Under the pieces are notes generated by a model that was given only the letters and a program-made list of their open reading frames with translations, was not told the DNA's origin and did not search any database. Positions 28,946 through 43,893 of a stretch of DNA of 64,000 nucleotides are shown one piece after another. How positions within the stretch are numbered: position 1 is the stretch's first letter; every line of letters starts with the position of its first letter. Both the position numbers and the translations under genes were made by a program. This stretch comes from Engraulis encrasicolus (Eukaryota; Chordata; Actinopteri; Clupeiformes; Engraulidae): NCBI RefSeq assembly GCF_034702125.1, contig NC_085876.1, forward strand, positions 9,500,290 through 9,564,289. The letters are read 5' to 3'.

Positions 28946-31584
28946 GACCCTGAGGTCATTACTCAGGCTGTGGACTTATCGGACAGGGACTGTATATCGG
29001 GTTAACATCCAGATCCTTCTTTCGTTGGATGTGCCAGAATTCCAACATCCACTGTCGTAGGCCCTACTCTTCTGTCTGTCTTTCCGTGCGTCCTTGAGAG
29101 ATAAACCACCGTCTACCTAACATGGTTTGCATTCAGATCTGTGTGTGTGTCTGACTACATTGGACATCTTACTCCTGATCTAGCCTGTGGCGAATTTTGT
29201 ATACCTGATCCAGACCCTTTTCAATACAGTCCTATCTGGCACTACAAGCCAGATCCTAAACCATTTACACAGGACCCCGAAGGGAACTAGTGGACTATGC
29301 CAGCAGGAGAGGTCATCAAACCACACAGACTGAGGCAAACAATCACAGCTTGTGTGCTTTACGCTTCTTCATCTTTTTATAAACATCTCTAAGAGGGCTG
29401 CATCGTAAAAAGAGAAAAAGTAGAGGTGTATGTGTGTGTTGGGGGTGGGGGGGGGACATTTGCATTGGAGTGTTGTACTGAACCCAACCAAGCAATTTAC
29501 AAAAAAACACAGGAAAAAACAGAGCAGAAAAGAAGAAAAGGGGAGAGATGTTTTTTTTTAAGAAAGAAAACTGGTGCAGAATAGCTGTAACGCATGCCGG
29601 CGTGTAGACTAATCCACCAGGGCTCATAAATATGATGAGTAATGAGAGAGCAAGAGAAAAGAAGGAAGGAAGAGAAAAGAAGGAAAAGAGAGAAGGAGGG
29701 AAAGGGATGAAAAGCACTACTAGCCTCCAAAAGCTTCTGTCCCCAGGGGCTCCGTGAGGAAGATAAATCTTTGAGACTGTGGATCAGCATAATACGCTGT
29801 CAATACCACTAGCACAACAACACAGCGATCAATAAAGGATCAATACATATGTTTTTTTAATATTATTCATAAAGCCTCGTCTGACCCCTGCCTTGCTCGC
29901 TGTACGACACTGTGTATAATGATGCATGAGCGGTGGCCATAAATCAAAGTCATTACTTTGAAAGTGTAATTGAGCAATTATCTACACACACACACATACC
30001 GTACATAGCACCACCAATGCTGTGGTAGCTAGCTTACACAATAGACTTTAAACATGCGACAGTGAAAAGCAATGTGGCTAACACGGAGTGACATTGTCAA
30101 GTTGTTGTGTTATTTATTCAGTGGGGTCGTGTGTGCTGGGGCTTTTAGTGCGACGGGAGGGAACTGGAGCTACACAGAACACCAGTGCCCCACGGACCAA
30201 CCCCGTGCCCCCGGACATTTATCAAACGCAACCCCTGACAGCACAACGCAGGGGTCATATGTATTGTGCGGGGGGTGCTCTCAGATGACTTTGTTCCAGT
30301 CCCGACCAAAGCTGTCAGCAGCTGTACACTGTCTGACTGAGACCATTTGTGTATGTAGAGTAGTAGAGTAGAGTGTACTTTATTGTCCCCATGTTATGTG
30401 TTTTTGTGATATTTCTTAAAATACTGATGTTGACCGATCATTTATCAAATGCAACTGACAGCGCGACGCATGGGACAGCATTCAGGGACTTGCTCTTAGG
30501 CTACAATGTGTACTGTCTGACTGAGACATTTCTGGTTTGTTTTTGTGATATTTCTTAAAATATCTGTTTTTTTTCTTAATAAATAAAAGAGGATAGGATG
30601 ATGACAACCTAGAAATTATGTTGGAGAAAGACCAAGGAAGACTGATTTGTACAAAATTTCAGATGGAGGAAAAACAGACAGTGTTTTTTAAAATACATGG
30701 CATCAATGCAGGACATCAATATATCTACTAGGCCTATATGTTTTAAAAATCAAATTAATACAAAGGGCAGGTCAATGACAACAACAAATCAAATGTGAAA
30801 AACTATCAATCTGTGTAAAACATAAAAAGAAGTTATTGGATGTACAGGTTAACTGTCTTGATATACTGACCCGTATGGATATTTTAATTTAAAGAGGAAG
30901 GGTAAGACTATGACAACGCACAAATCAGATAATAAAACATGAAGGGCACAGTGATCTGAATAAAACATAAAGTAACATAATGGAATGAACAGAATTAGAA
31001 CCACCATGATATAAAAGATCAAAGAGGAAGTGGAGCTCACAGGGAGCCAATGAGCTGTGACACACAGGACGTGTGTCCTGTGGGACTGGAGAAGGAAGTG
31101 GAGGAGGGGATAACATAGACATATAGGCAACATCTATACATCTATGGGTCCACCTCAGTCAGGTCCCTCCCGTCCTCTCCTTTTCTTTGTGACTTTGTGG
31201 TGTGAAGTAAGACGTCAAAACGTTTTATTCAATATTTTGCAAAAGCACAATTCAAAGATTCTTTTCTCATTTGAATTCGGGAAAAAAGCTACTCTGCCTA
31301 GGCTGACGGTAGAGAATGTTTATTGTTTTCTCCACAGCGGCAGCACGACAATGAGGCAGGAGGCCGCAAGCGAAATAAAAGGATGGGAGGTACCATATTG
31401 AGTTGAAACCTACAGATACTACAACTGTAACTCAAGGGGAAGGAAGAGAGAAGAAGGTGCCAGCAAGGTCATGGCTTGAACTTCTTGGAGGCCTATACGC
31501 TACCTCCCTCCATACTGATGACATATATCAGCCTTACAGCCCTCCTTCTGCAGCCCCCCTCAGCTGCAGGCAGGTTGCAAGGAT
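28946..31584. other. Stretch without recognised genes
   Basis: 29830-29985 looks like a conserved non-coding segment. 30150-30590 contains a degenerate duplication ('ATTTATCAAACGCAA' / 'ATTTATCAAATGCAA' and 'CACTGTCTGACTGAGA' / 'TACTGTCTGACTGAGA'). 30358-30385 resembles a LINE 3' end (AGTAGAGTAGAGTGTACTTT). Confidence 0.4.
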
Positions 31585-31866
31585 GGATTACTGCACGGGC
31601 CTATCAGGACCAGGCCCATGGGCCCAAGAATCAAGGGGGCCCCTGAAGCCCAAGCCTCTATATCTGCATGCTCATACTGCATTAAAATCACACTTTTAAC
31701 AACTGTATTTTTACATTTTATCTGGGACAACCCTTCCAAACCCCCAACAAGTTAGGGTCTCGAACATTTGGCCTATAAAGCCCTGAATATTTTTGTAAAA
31801 CTAGCAACACCCATGGAGGGGGGCCTTTCTTGTTGTCTGGCCCAGGGGCCCATGGAGTCATAATCC
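31585..31866. mobile_element. Short inverted-repeat element
   Basis: GGATTACTGCACGGGCC on the left pairs imperfectly with GGGGCCCATGGAGTCATAAT on the right, and 'AGGCCCATGGGCCC' lies just inside. Termini resemble a GC-rich hAT-like MITE. Duplication not resolved. Confidence 0.5.
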
Positions 31867-33990
31867 TTCCCTCAGCTGCAGACAGGCTGCCTCGGATAAA
31901 ACCATCTGCTCTTGCTACATAAATATATGGAGACGTCTGCAGCAAAAGCTAGACAAGCTGCCAGACAAGCAGTGACCATTTGTAACCGTCAAGGAAAAAG
32001 CCTGCACTGAATGCGTTATTTATTTATCTGTTTACTTATTCACTTGCTCACTTACTGGCGTGCGTTGCTCACAGTCACAGAGACAATTACAGTTGTGGTC
32101 TGTCTCATTATCTTCTAAATAATTAAGTAATAAACACAAATAAATGCATTTGCGTTGATGTTTGTATTTCGTTAAAGGGCCATTATATTTCATTTCATTT
32201 CGTTCATTATGGGACGTTGAGGAGGACATTGGCACAAGCCAAAAATCATAATTTTGTCTTTATAGCAGTATATAAAACATAGAAGTACGGGCTATGGTAG
32301 GCTGTAAGTGCTGTTATTAGCCAGGGAAATCTGCATCCAGGAATTAATTTCTATTGTGTTTCAAAGCGTATAAGACATGAAAGACTATGATCCTTTACAT
32401 GTAATAAGGTGAAATTATGAAACAGATTGTTTATACAAGTGACTTGGCAACATCGGCATTAACAACAGAATATGCATTAACATTTGCAATCAACATCAGC
32501 ATTGTAATAATGACAAATGTGTCAATTTAAACATCCAATTAACATCTCATTAAAGGGTAATAGCAAGAGCAATAACTGCACAATTGCAATCATAAACCAT
32601 GTTGGCTGAAATAAATAAATCCTTAACATTAAGTAATTCGATGTGGATTTAAAAGGTGAGTTTTTATTTGCTTCTAAAATGTTTGCTATAATAACGGTTG
32701 TGTGTTAGTGTGATGTGTTAAATTCCAGAAAATCTATACAAAATCTCTAATAACTCTACTTTAAATGCATCGGCGGTAGGCTGCTCTAAGCGCATTTACT
32801 TGTTTGTCTTCTGAAGGCCTAGCTGAATAAATAATTTATTTGTGCTACTCTTTTCTTCTTTTCTTTGTCAATACCTCAGCTAAACCAGGCTTTTACTGTA
32901 ATGTTTAAACGATGGAATGAGTTTAAATGATGGAATCCCTGTGTGATGCTGGGCTGCATCTGGTTCAGGAGCCCTACTGGTAGTCTAAGGGCCTTGAGCG
33001 TGTCACAGTCAGCCTGGATGGGACATTGTAATAAGGAAAAGGCCGCCGCGTTGCCTAATTGACCTTTATTGGCCTTCTGGTTCATTTGAGGGTGTGAATT
33101 AAATTAAGGGACGGTGATCCTGCCCCGTGCAAGTAATATTATAAAGGCCACCAGAAGAAGATGAAGAGGAGGAGAAGGAGAAGGAGGACGTGGAGGAGGG
33201 GGAGGAGGAGGCCTATTTCACAGAGTGAAAAAAAGGCCCTGGTCGGGCCCCCTCGTTTTTACGGCCTCTGATTTAGTGTCCGTCTTTTATTAACTGTCTT
33301 TCATTCGCCACATTGACATGCAAGCAAAGCGGGCTGTAATCCAGCCGAGTGGCTCCGGGAGCCTCCGGGTTTATGAGGCCGCGCAGTCATTAGGAAGGGA
33401 GGGGCACAGTGGCAGAGCAGGGGCAGGATATATCACCACCACTTACGGTAACGCACAAAAAGGATATCTACGGAGATATGCAGATTTGCATGCAAATACA
33501 CATGACACATATGCATACTGTGGGCTATGGGCCCTGTGATCCCACCACAACACAAAAGGCACCGTATGCAGATAGAGTATACTGTAGATGTATATCATAC
33601 AAATACACATTGCAGTAAAGGAAATATCAACGATTACAAGATATGCAGAAAAGTGCACTGGATGTTAATATATGCAATGGGCTATCCATATCAAAGAAAG
33701 AGGGAGTGAAGGCAGAAACATCATAACCACAGCACCACAATATATATAGATACATCATGCATATCAATATCCATATACAGTGTATAAATGTGAAGGAGGA
33801 AATATCATAGACACAAGACCACAAGATATTTAGATGCTAGGGAGTAAATCCATGCAAATACATTACAGTCATGGAAGAAAGGCAATCGCCAGAAGACATT
33901 TAGATACTGTATGTTGATGTGCATGCATGAAAAATGAAAATATCATAGATGAAAATCTGCCCTATCTATATTGGACGGTGGGTGAATATA
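31867..33990. other. Gene-free stretch with conserved-looking segments
   Basis: 32370-32690 and 32990-33400 are low in repeats and rich in TAATTG/CAATTA and TTTATTG-type cores. 33240-33400 combines CpG-containing and AT-rich pieces. These read like developmental regulatory DNA, but only a cross-species alignment can tell. 33160-33215 is a GGA-rich tract. Confidence 0.35.
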
Positions 33991-33992
33991 TA

Positions 33993-35575
<1,583 letters not shown>

Positions 35576-35675
35576 NNNNNNNNNNNNNNNNNNNNNNNNN
35601 NNNNNNNNNNNNNNNNNNNNNNNNNNNNNNNNNNNNNNNNNNNNNNNNNNNNNNNNNNNNNNNNNNNNNNNNNNN
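35576..35675. other. Assembly gap (100 N)
   Basis: Exactly 100 N, probably a placeholder of unknown true size. The missing Tc1 right end would belong here. Confidence 0.99.
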
Positions 35676-36409
35676 AACTCAATTTTCTGTGAGCCTCCAA
35701 AAAACAGCCAAAATGCTGAAAAATCTCTGGCACTCTGGGTTACTCTTTTATGAAAATGGATGGCAGCCAATGAGTTAAAGCACAGTAAACATCGCTATTG
35801 GGAGGTAAGTAAGTAGGTACATTTTATATAGTTTTATATAGTTTTTATAAGGCACCTACACCTAGGCAAAATTACAACAGTACAATATATGCCTATTGGA
35901 AAACAACAGGATCTCTCCGAGCCAAGATACACCGCACAGATAAGCCTCTGCTCAATTGGAATTTGCTCAGCGCAACCTCTTTGTAAAAAAAAGATACTAT
36001 TGGATTGTCACTGCCTGCAATAATGAGTGGGACTTAGACACCTCAGTAAAAACAAACTGATTTTAAGTGATTAGTTAGTGATAACTTACCGTGAAGGTTG
36101 TGCATCTAATGAGTACCAGAATGGAATGGAAAAGTAAAAGGTGTTTTGCATATGGAAAACTCAAAACTGTTTTACATACTCCTCCTTCTTTCTGTATTAC
36201 CTCTGCCAACGAGACACCTGTTTGAACAACTTTACATATGGCCCAGGGGCTAAACATGACAATCTGCACCCTCTCCACTGTGCAGGCACACACACACGCC
36301 CATCTCATCATGATGATGGAAAAATACTCACAATCCCATTAATCCAGAGTTAGAAATGCTGATTCCTCCGACCCTGTCTGTATATGATGACCCTTTCAAA
36401 AACAAGATG
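35676..36409. other. Stretch without recognised genes
   Basis: AT-rich unique sequence. Its right end (36368-36409) recurs imperfectly at 36799-36838 (CCCTGTCTG...TCAAAAACAAGATG), bracketing the next element. Confidence 0.5.
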
Positions 36410-36703
36410 GGTAACACTTTATTATAGGGTTACATCTATCAGTAGGCCTACATACAATGTTAATGCATGTATAAGTAAGTTGTACAGTATGTACTAAGCA
36501 AAATCAAACATTTGTTAGGTCTTTACTAAGGTTATATTGATAATAAATACTTAATTGTGCATGAGCAAGACATTTGTGAATACATGCCTAACAAATGTTT
36601 GATTTTGCTTAGCACATGCCTTACAAGTTACTTATACAGTATACATGCATTAACATTGTATGTATTAGTGCTAATAGATGTAACCCTAAAATAAAGTGTT
36701 ACC
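36410..36703. mobile_element. Long-palindrome MITE (GGTAACACTTTA ends)
   Basis: GGTAACACTTTATTATAGGG and CCCTAAAATAAAGTGTTACC are inverted ends, and the arms continue inwards ('AAATCAAACATTTGTTAG' / 'CTAACAAATGTTTGATTT'), giving a near-complete hairpin with arms of about 120 bp. No frame. A related terminus occurs in the kinase intron near 59270. Confidence 0.8.
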
Positions 36704-36931
36704 TGAAGTGCGGTAGTCTGAAGGCAATATTCTCTAACAAAGTTTTTTTTTCTTTTTAAACGATTTCCTTGACTATACTTAATTTGCGACTGTATAAGAC
36801 CCTGTCTGCATGAGGACCCTCTCAAAAACAAGATGTTCATCTCAACGGGCTATCTTCTATAGAATATGAATAGCAATACTGTGGAGAATTTGCCTGTTCC
36901 ATTTATTTTTGATGATTTTATCTTCGCGCGC

Positions 36932-36939
36932 GCACACAC

Positions 36940-37002
<63 letters not shown>
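36932..37002. repeat. (CA)n microsatellite
   Basis: About 34 CA units with one CG interruption. Confidence 0.95.
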
Positions 37003-37003
<1 letters not shown>

Positions 37004-37589
37004 GATGACAGACTGTGATAAGCATATAGACTGGTATTCCAAGGTTTAATGCCAGAGATGACCTAGCCTGTTAGTGCCCTGAACAAATACATGTATGTAA
37101 TAATACACTTTAATTACTTTTTCTTTTTTTCTTTGTCTTCACATTAACAAAATGATGCTCAGTTTCTGTCAGTTCAGGAAGAGCAAAGAGATTGTGAATC
37201 TGATCCAAAGGCTTTGGAAATGTTGTAGTCTGTTCATGCCATGATTGCAAAACAAAAGGCAATCACCAAAATTGGCTCAATCAAAATTTGCTAAATAAGG
37301 CAGACTAAGTGAAGTTAAGTTGGGATTGGTTTTGCATTTTCAGTCACATGAGGTTTTCTGTCAAATGCACAAAGGCAACAGGTGCATGTGTTATGTGTTG
37401 GGATAATAGATGACTCACTAGCCTGCATCCTGCACATCTGATGAGATTGTGAATAATGTACAGTGGACAAACAGTGAACAATGAAAACCTGTGCTCATTT
37501 GATGTTATTGTTAACATAGTAGTGAGTGCATGTTGAGTGGCTATAAAAAGGGGTGTGCACACAAAACAAAAAAGGTTGTGCACACAAAA

Positions 37590-37868
37590 AACGCAAAAGT
37601 TCAGAGATCCATGCACAGCTTATTTGCTGATAAACGCAGGGTAATCAATACTTTAAAAGGAGAAAAGTTTATTGCACACTTGTTTGACTTTATGCTCTCC
37701 TCTGTGCGTCATCAAGTTTGCTCATTGCATTGTTGCTATTTGCTCTGAGTAAAAGAGCATTAAGTCAAACAAGTGTGCGGTAAACTTTTTCTCATTTTAC
37801 AGTATTGAATACTCCTGCATTTACCAGCACCTAGAAGCTGGTGCATGGATCTTTGAACTTTTCCATCT
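37590..37868. repeat. Imperfect hairpin, arms about 110 bp
   Basis: 'AAAGTTCAGAGATCCATGCA' at 37599 pairs with 'TGCATGGATCTTTGAACTTT' at 37842, and 'CACACTTGTTTGACTT' at 37675 pairs with 'AAGTCAAACAAGTGTG' at 37761. The loop is about 60 bases. It could be a foldback element or a hairpin transcript source. Confidence 0.65.
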
Positions 37869-38285
37869 ACGTTTGGAAACGCTACAGGAAGTTTCTCTTC
37901 CCTTTGCATGCTTCTCTCACAATCATTGATTAAAACACGCACTTCAATCAAGAGGCATGTTTCTCATTCAAGGATGTAGATGCCGAGAGGATAATTTCTC
38001 AGCAATCACTCTTTGATCACCTGCTACAAGAAACTGTGATGGCAAATCTACATAGGCTAACAAAAAGTCCAAGATGTTCTATTTGGAGGAAAAGGAGATC
38101 CTCCTGAAATGGCACAGTATGGCAAATATTGGCAGAACAAACAAATACCAAGAGGACTGACAATGAACAAGAACTGGGCAACCAAGATCCCGAATTCAAA
38201 AGCAAGTGGGAGAAGATATTTAAAAAGTGCTTGATGGACTTGACTTGCCTCATTAATGATATCGTCGGGTGTGGTGTTTTTTTGG

Positions 38286-38352
38286 CCTAAGATAAGATGA
38301 GATGAGATGAGATGAGATGAGATAAGCCTTTATTGTCTCTTCAAGAGAGACA
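38286..38352 (+). repeat. (GATGA)n with LINE 3'-end-like sequence
   Basis: A GATAAGATGAGATGAG tract leads into GCCTTTATTGTCTCTTCAAG, the pattern found at the 3' ends of certain fish retroelements. Only the tail is present. Confidence 0.4.
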
Positions 38353-38452
38353 TTTAGTTTGGACATGAGCGTGTGATTTATCACCAAAAAAACAGCACAG
38401 CAGACAGACAAATGGCACATGTATACTAAACATATAACAAATATGTATAATA

Positions 38453-39570
38453 CAGTTTTTCTCGATTGCTTACACACAATTTCTGGTACTTCACACACAA
38501 TTCTCTGAACATCTCACCCATTTCCCAACTCCCCTAACCAATGTCACTGAACACTAAACACAATTCCTTCTTTACACTCACATTTCAGTTTTAAAACACA
38601 CTCTTTTCAAACCACTAGACACAATTCTCTGGATTACACACAATTTTCAAGAAAAACCCTGGTTGTCGCATTGAAAACACTCTCATTCAAAATATTAAAA
38701 TCAACTGCCATACTAAGTTCACTTCCTCATCACATGGGCAAACTCTCTTCATACCGGTTTACAATCTGAAATCATCACCCCATAAGGACACATATTGCAT
38801 GTCATATTGATGAAAAATGAGTGGATGCAAGGAGAAAACACATTTGTTTAGTTTTTGAACTCAAAAATATGTTATACAAGACATCACTTTCATGTGGTTA
38901 CCCAATATTTTACAATAAATTAGTGCAATTTTTTAAATGATAAAAATATGTAAAATATATGAAGAGTTCAGATGCAAAACCCCCTAACTCCATTTCTGAA
39001 GACCTGCACTTCTATATTTTTAGAGAACCCCGTTGTTGGTTTGGTTTACATTCATGTACTTGATAATACATATAAATAGTTATATTACATAAATAAAATA
39101 CAAAAATATGCAATTTTGATAGCTTTGTATTAAATAAAAATAAATTAAGATTATTTTCTGAAAAGGCACTTAGGGGGTTTTGCATCTGAACTCTTCATAT
39201 ACACATCTGTGTACTCCAAGTCTAAAAACAATATTTCAGTATTTTACTACAGAAAAATACCCTCTTCAGTAAGTAGAACAATGAAGAAAATACGTTTCTA
39301 CTGTGTTTAAAGTTGATAGAGTTTTACCTTGTGCATATTAGTGTTCAATGGTTCACATAAGAGTGTATTAAAATGACTGCTTGTGTGTGTCATTTGAGAA
39401 CAAAATGACCTTTTTAGAAGAGAGTACATTGTTTTGAGACAAGACGTGCATTTTACAGAGGTAGTGAGGAGTTTTGCCCGTTGTGTGTGAGGTTTGGAGA
39501 TTTGTGTGTAGAGTTTTGAGAATTTGAGAACTGATTCCGAAAAATGCGTGTAAGCAATCGAGAAAAACTG
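38453..39570. mobile_element. TA-flanked mariner-like element with nested MITE
   Basis: Termini CAGTTTTTCTCGATTGCTTA and TAAGCAATCGAGAAAAACTG are perfect inverted copies flanked by TA (38451-38452, 39571-39572). The interior repeats phrases such as ACACACAATTCTCTG. No transposase. The CAGTTTTTYTCG ends relate it to the elements at 62654 and 63335, the latter of which encodes a transposase. Confidence 0.85.
38960..39197. mobile_element. Nested 238-bp MITE with 28-bp inverted ends
   Basis: Starts TGAAGAGTTCAGATGCAAAA and ends TTTTGCATCTGAACTCTTCA, with CCCCCTAA / TTAGGGGG just inside. TA flanks it on both sides (38958-38959, 39198-39199). It lies wholly inside the 38453-39570 element, so it inserted later. 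Confidence 0.85.
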
Positions 39571-39572
39571 TA

Positions 39573-40678
39573 AACAAGGAAACGTGTAACATGTAAAGAG
39601 ACAGCTGCTGTTTGTGTAGTTCCTTCCATTCCTCCACAATAATAGGCCAAAACTACAGTAAACATATTGTACACTAAAATATGGGGGGAAAGAGAATAAA
39701 TAAATATTACACGTGTAATGAAAAAATATAAAGAATCCCCACACCACATACAAGCACGCACACGCACACGCAAACACACTTAGACCTACTATTCATTATT
39801 TATATCTGGCCATTGAAAATTTAAACCTATTTGTTTTACAGTTTGGGAGTCTGTATCTTCTTCCTGAGAGCAGTCATCTGTTTAATAATATGTTGTATTT
39901 GTTTAAAAAAATATTTACATACTTTCATACTTTTAGGGAACTTTAAATCTACACAACCTATAGGCCTACTGATGATGGCTGTAAAAGAATCGCTCAGTTT
40001 GAATCGCCCAACCATGCTTCCCCTGAAGTGTTCAGTCTGGCCACTATTAAGAGATGGAAAAGGTTAGAAACAGAAACACACACATACACGTACAGTACAT
40101 GCATGTGCGTGTCACAGGTAGGGGGCGTACCGGCGCCCCCTTTTCACTACCAGCTACCCTGAGGAACATACTGCACACCGACAGACACACCAAAATCAAG
40201 TTTTAACCATTATATTTATTTTTCCATGCACTCATGTCAGAAATGTCCAATTCTGCATCAGTCCTTTTTCTCTAAAATAGTCCCAAATACTCAGTTTCCC
40301 ACAAACCCCAAGTTCATCTTCGTGTGGCCTGCAGCGTTGTGTCTGGTCGCAGGCAACATCAGGTTCTCGTCTGGGCTCCTCTCCTGGGCGTGGCTGGGGG
40401 AACAGGTGGGGACAAGTCACTAGCCGGTGTTTGTGCTTACGAGCAGAGCTAGTAGGTTACTAAAATAAGCTGCTCAGCCAAACAGGGGGTCACTACTCGG
40501 GTGACTACAATTATTCGAGAATCAATCCACACATTAAGTGGTTCACACATCATGCTTAAGAAGGGAAACAAGGCACACAAAATGGCACAGCACACTAAAC
40601 CAAACAAGAGTAGCGATCCCACTGTATTAACTGACTAGACTACTGTTAAAAATAAGAAACATCCCTGCCGCAGCACGG

Positions 40679-40733
<55 letters not shown>

Positions 40734-41063
40734 GCACATCCAAGCGGGGGGCATCACGGGCATAACCACGGTGACCCGGTAACGAACGTGAACTTAACTC
40801 ATTGAGGGGTGAGTGATCTCACCCCTCCATCTCCGACTTCGCAGAAACCCCTGGGCTCAGGTCACGGACTTCGTCGGGCACTATGCCGTCCGACTCTTCC
40901 TTCGAGCTCCAGCCGCCTCGATCCCTCGGATCGTCCAGAGTCCCGGTTCCATCTCACATTCTGGCCCCGTCCGGATACCGGCTGCGTATGCCTCCTCCGT
41001 CTGATGCGTGCTGGCCGTCGCAGTCTCCCTCTCCACGAGTCTTCTTCTCCAAGCCGCTTCCTA
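39573..41063. other. Stretch without recognised genes
   Basis: A GA microsatellite occupies 40681-40729. 40800-41055 is GC-rich with several frames, none recognisable. 40115-40145 is a small palindrome (GGGGGCGTACCGGCGCCCCC). Confidence 0.45.
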
Positions 41064-43193
41064 GTGCAGGTTCAGTTGTCCCAAAAATAAGGTTTAGGAA
41101 CATTTCATATAGATTTTTCCAAATTGTGTTTTTTATCAACTACAGACCCCATAGTCTTCGGATCCACCTGTTTCCAATTTTTTTCTGAAGTGGAAACGCC
41201 CAAAATCCAAGATGGCGGATATATGGTCATATTCTAACACAATTGAATGTAATTGAAATTAACATGTCATATACATTTTTGGAATTGGTGTTTTTTTTAT
41301 ATTTCTTACACCCCTGAACACAAAACAACCTAATTCCACCCCCGCCCCTTAAGTTTTAGGACCAAAATCCAAGATGGCTGACATAACATATAGCATATTT
41401 GATGTTTTAAGGTCTCTAAAGTCACTGGTTTTTCTTGTATTTGTAATATTCACGATGGATACAGGACTGTTCAGTCAGCCATTACATGAACTTCATTAAA
41501 AAAATATTCAATCTGTTGAAAAAATTCAACATGACATCAGAAAAGGCATTGAACGGTTCTTTTTATGACCAGGTAATGTGTCTTATCCTATTTATTTGTA
41601 GGACCCCCTCTGAATACAAAACAACTTGTTTTTATTTTCCCTTTAACTTTCAGAAGAAAAAAATCCAAGATGGCTGTCATTATATCAAAATAAGGAAATG
41701 TTGGTGCTTTACGGTCTATAAAGCCATTCTGCAGTATTGTATGCTATATTGGTAATTTTTTGATAGGCGTATAACTGTCATTACATGAAATGTTATCAAC
41801 ATTTATCTCATATTTTGCCAAAATTCAACATGGTGTCCAAAAACCCTTGAATTAGCAAATAACCTAGATCTCATCTATATCTGAACTGACCCCTGACCTC
41901 AATAGCATAGCAGCAGGACAGGATTTATGACAGGAGTGGAGCCCTCTGTCCATCCTCATGATGCCTCAGTCTCAGAGGTAGAGCATCTGAAATTTGGGGT
42001 GACACACCTTAAATGTTGTGCGCAAATGTTGGCTTGCAATTGGCCAGCAACTAAACTCCATAGACTGATCAGGAAGTACAAGAAAATCCTATTAATTCAT
42101 GTCATAGAAGAACTATCCAGAAGAATGGGCAATAGGACTAACTCATTCCACGCATTAATATATAGAGAATACTCTGTAGCATCATTGAGGCAGACATGTG
42201 CGCCGCTAGGGGGGGAAAGATGTTACAGATTCTAAGCACTGACAGCACTGACAGGGGACTTATGGGGGCCCAAAAATCGAATCTTTCGTGGGGCCCAACA
42301 TTTCTGGCAGTGTCCCTGGAGGCAGACACAGTTTACATTCACACTTGTGCCACCAATACTTCATGATGCTTAAGGTCTTACAAAGGTATGATAGTGTGGC
42401 CATTACTAGGGTCATGGGTGTACTCTGACTGTCATGCCAAAGAGCCTAGTTCTGTGAGCAGAGAGCATGGCAAGATTGTTGGAATTGGAGGAATGCAGCA
42501 TCCCAGGCAGAACATTTGGTTTCATAGCCTTCAGATAAGCTGACCCTGAAGCAACTTTGTAGACCTTGGCCTTGACATAGGCAGCCAAACCAGTGCATAT
42601 GCAATACTACTGTACAGGTAACACTGCATAACAGGTACTGTACATGAATGGATTCATAGTAATTTTTGTTTGAGCAATAATTTGGACCTGCACAAAATCT
42701 TTTATAGACTTGAAAGCGCCATGATAATATTGAATTTGCTGTATGAAATCACGGCCGTCTTGGATTTTGTAATTGATTTAGTTTATGTTATGGCTGACTT
42801 GTTACTCATGTAACAAATATTACCAATAAAAGTCAACAATGGCTGTATAGACTTAAAAAAAATCTAAATACGCCAATTTTGCCATATATGATGTCAGCTA
42901 TCTTGATTTCCCCACTAAAAAGGAAGAACAACATTGGAAACAAGTTATTTTCTATTAAATGTAATTGCCCTGGGAAAAAAAAAAAAAAGATTAACTGATG
43001 AAATTCAATCCTTAAAACAGCATTAATGGCGAATGTTCTGTACACAATGGCAGCCATCTTGGATTTGCCACTAAATATTAAGGAAAAAATTGGAAACAGG
43101 TGGATTTGTATTCGGGGGGGTCCTAGAAGTTAAAAAAATGCTGAATGGTAAAATCTATATGAAATGTTCCTAAACTTACAACTGAACCTGCAC
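41064..43193 (-). mobile_element. TA-flanked mariner-like element, copy 2 (uninterrupted)
   Basis: Opposite-orientation copy of 20783-23518, with termini GTGCAGGTTCAGTTGT and ACAACTGAACCTGCAC and TA flanks (41062-41063, 43194-43195). CCAAGATGGC-type motifs occur at 41203, 41364 and 41661, and inverted at 42754, 42896 (degenerate) and 43053. It retains the site where the Harbinger-like element inserted in copy 1 (near 41570). No transposase. Confidence 0.85.
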
Positions 43194-43455
43194 TATCCCC
43201 TTCTGTGTCTCGAACCTGACATATAAATGTTGGCCTCCCCAGTGCGCTCCAATCGCACGTTTCCCCTTATCTCCACACCTGTATCCATTCATCTGATTGC
43301 ACACACTTCCACGGCAACTCATAGGGGGCCGCCATGTCTGTTTACTCGTGTGTTGCACTCCAAATGTCCCTCTATGAAACAAGCGTCCAATATCGTGGTT
43401 CCCTCCCCCACTTGACATAGTCACCCCTGTGACATGCGCACACAAATACACAAAT

Positions 43456-43456
<1 letters not shown>

Positions 43457-43533
<77 letters not shown>
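43457..43533. repeat. (CA)n microsatellite
   Basis: About 38 CA units. A second short CA tract lies at 43618-43650. Confidence 0.95.
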
Positions 43534-43539
<6 letters not shown>

Positions 43540-43716
43540 TTGATTACCTGTACTTTTATTTAAGCACCAGGGTTCAAGATCCAAATATTTTGGGAAAGGT
43601 ATTTGACATGTTGAACACAAACACAAACACAAACACACACACACACACACAGTTTACCAATGCACAAAAAGAAAAAGACAGCGGAAAATGCACAAGGGGG
43701 AAAACTTTATTTCCTG

Positions 43717-43724
43717 TCTCTCTC

Positions 43725-43791
<67 letters not shown>
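43717..43791. repeat. (CT)n microsatellite
   Basis: About 37 CT units with one CG step. Confidence 0.95.
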
Positions 43792-43792
<1 letters not shown>

Positions 43793-43893
43793 AGAATGGA
43801 CATGCTTAGCTGTTTGCTGTACTTTGCTTGTGATACAGGCATCTGATCTACCTCATCAGTGTTACAGAGTCAGCACTCCACACACACTGTCAT

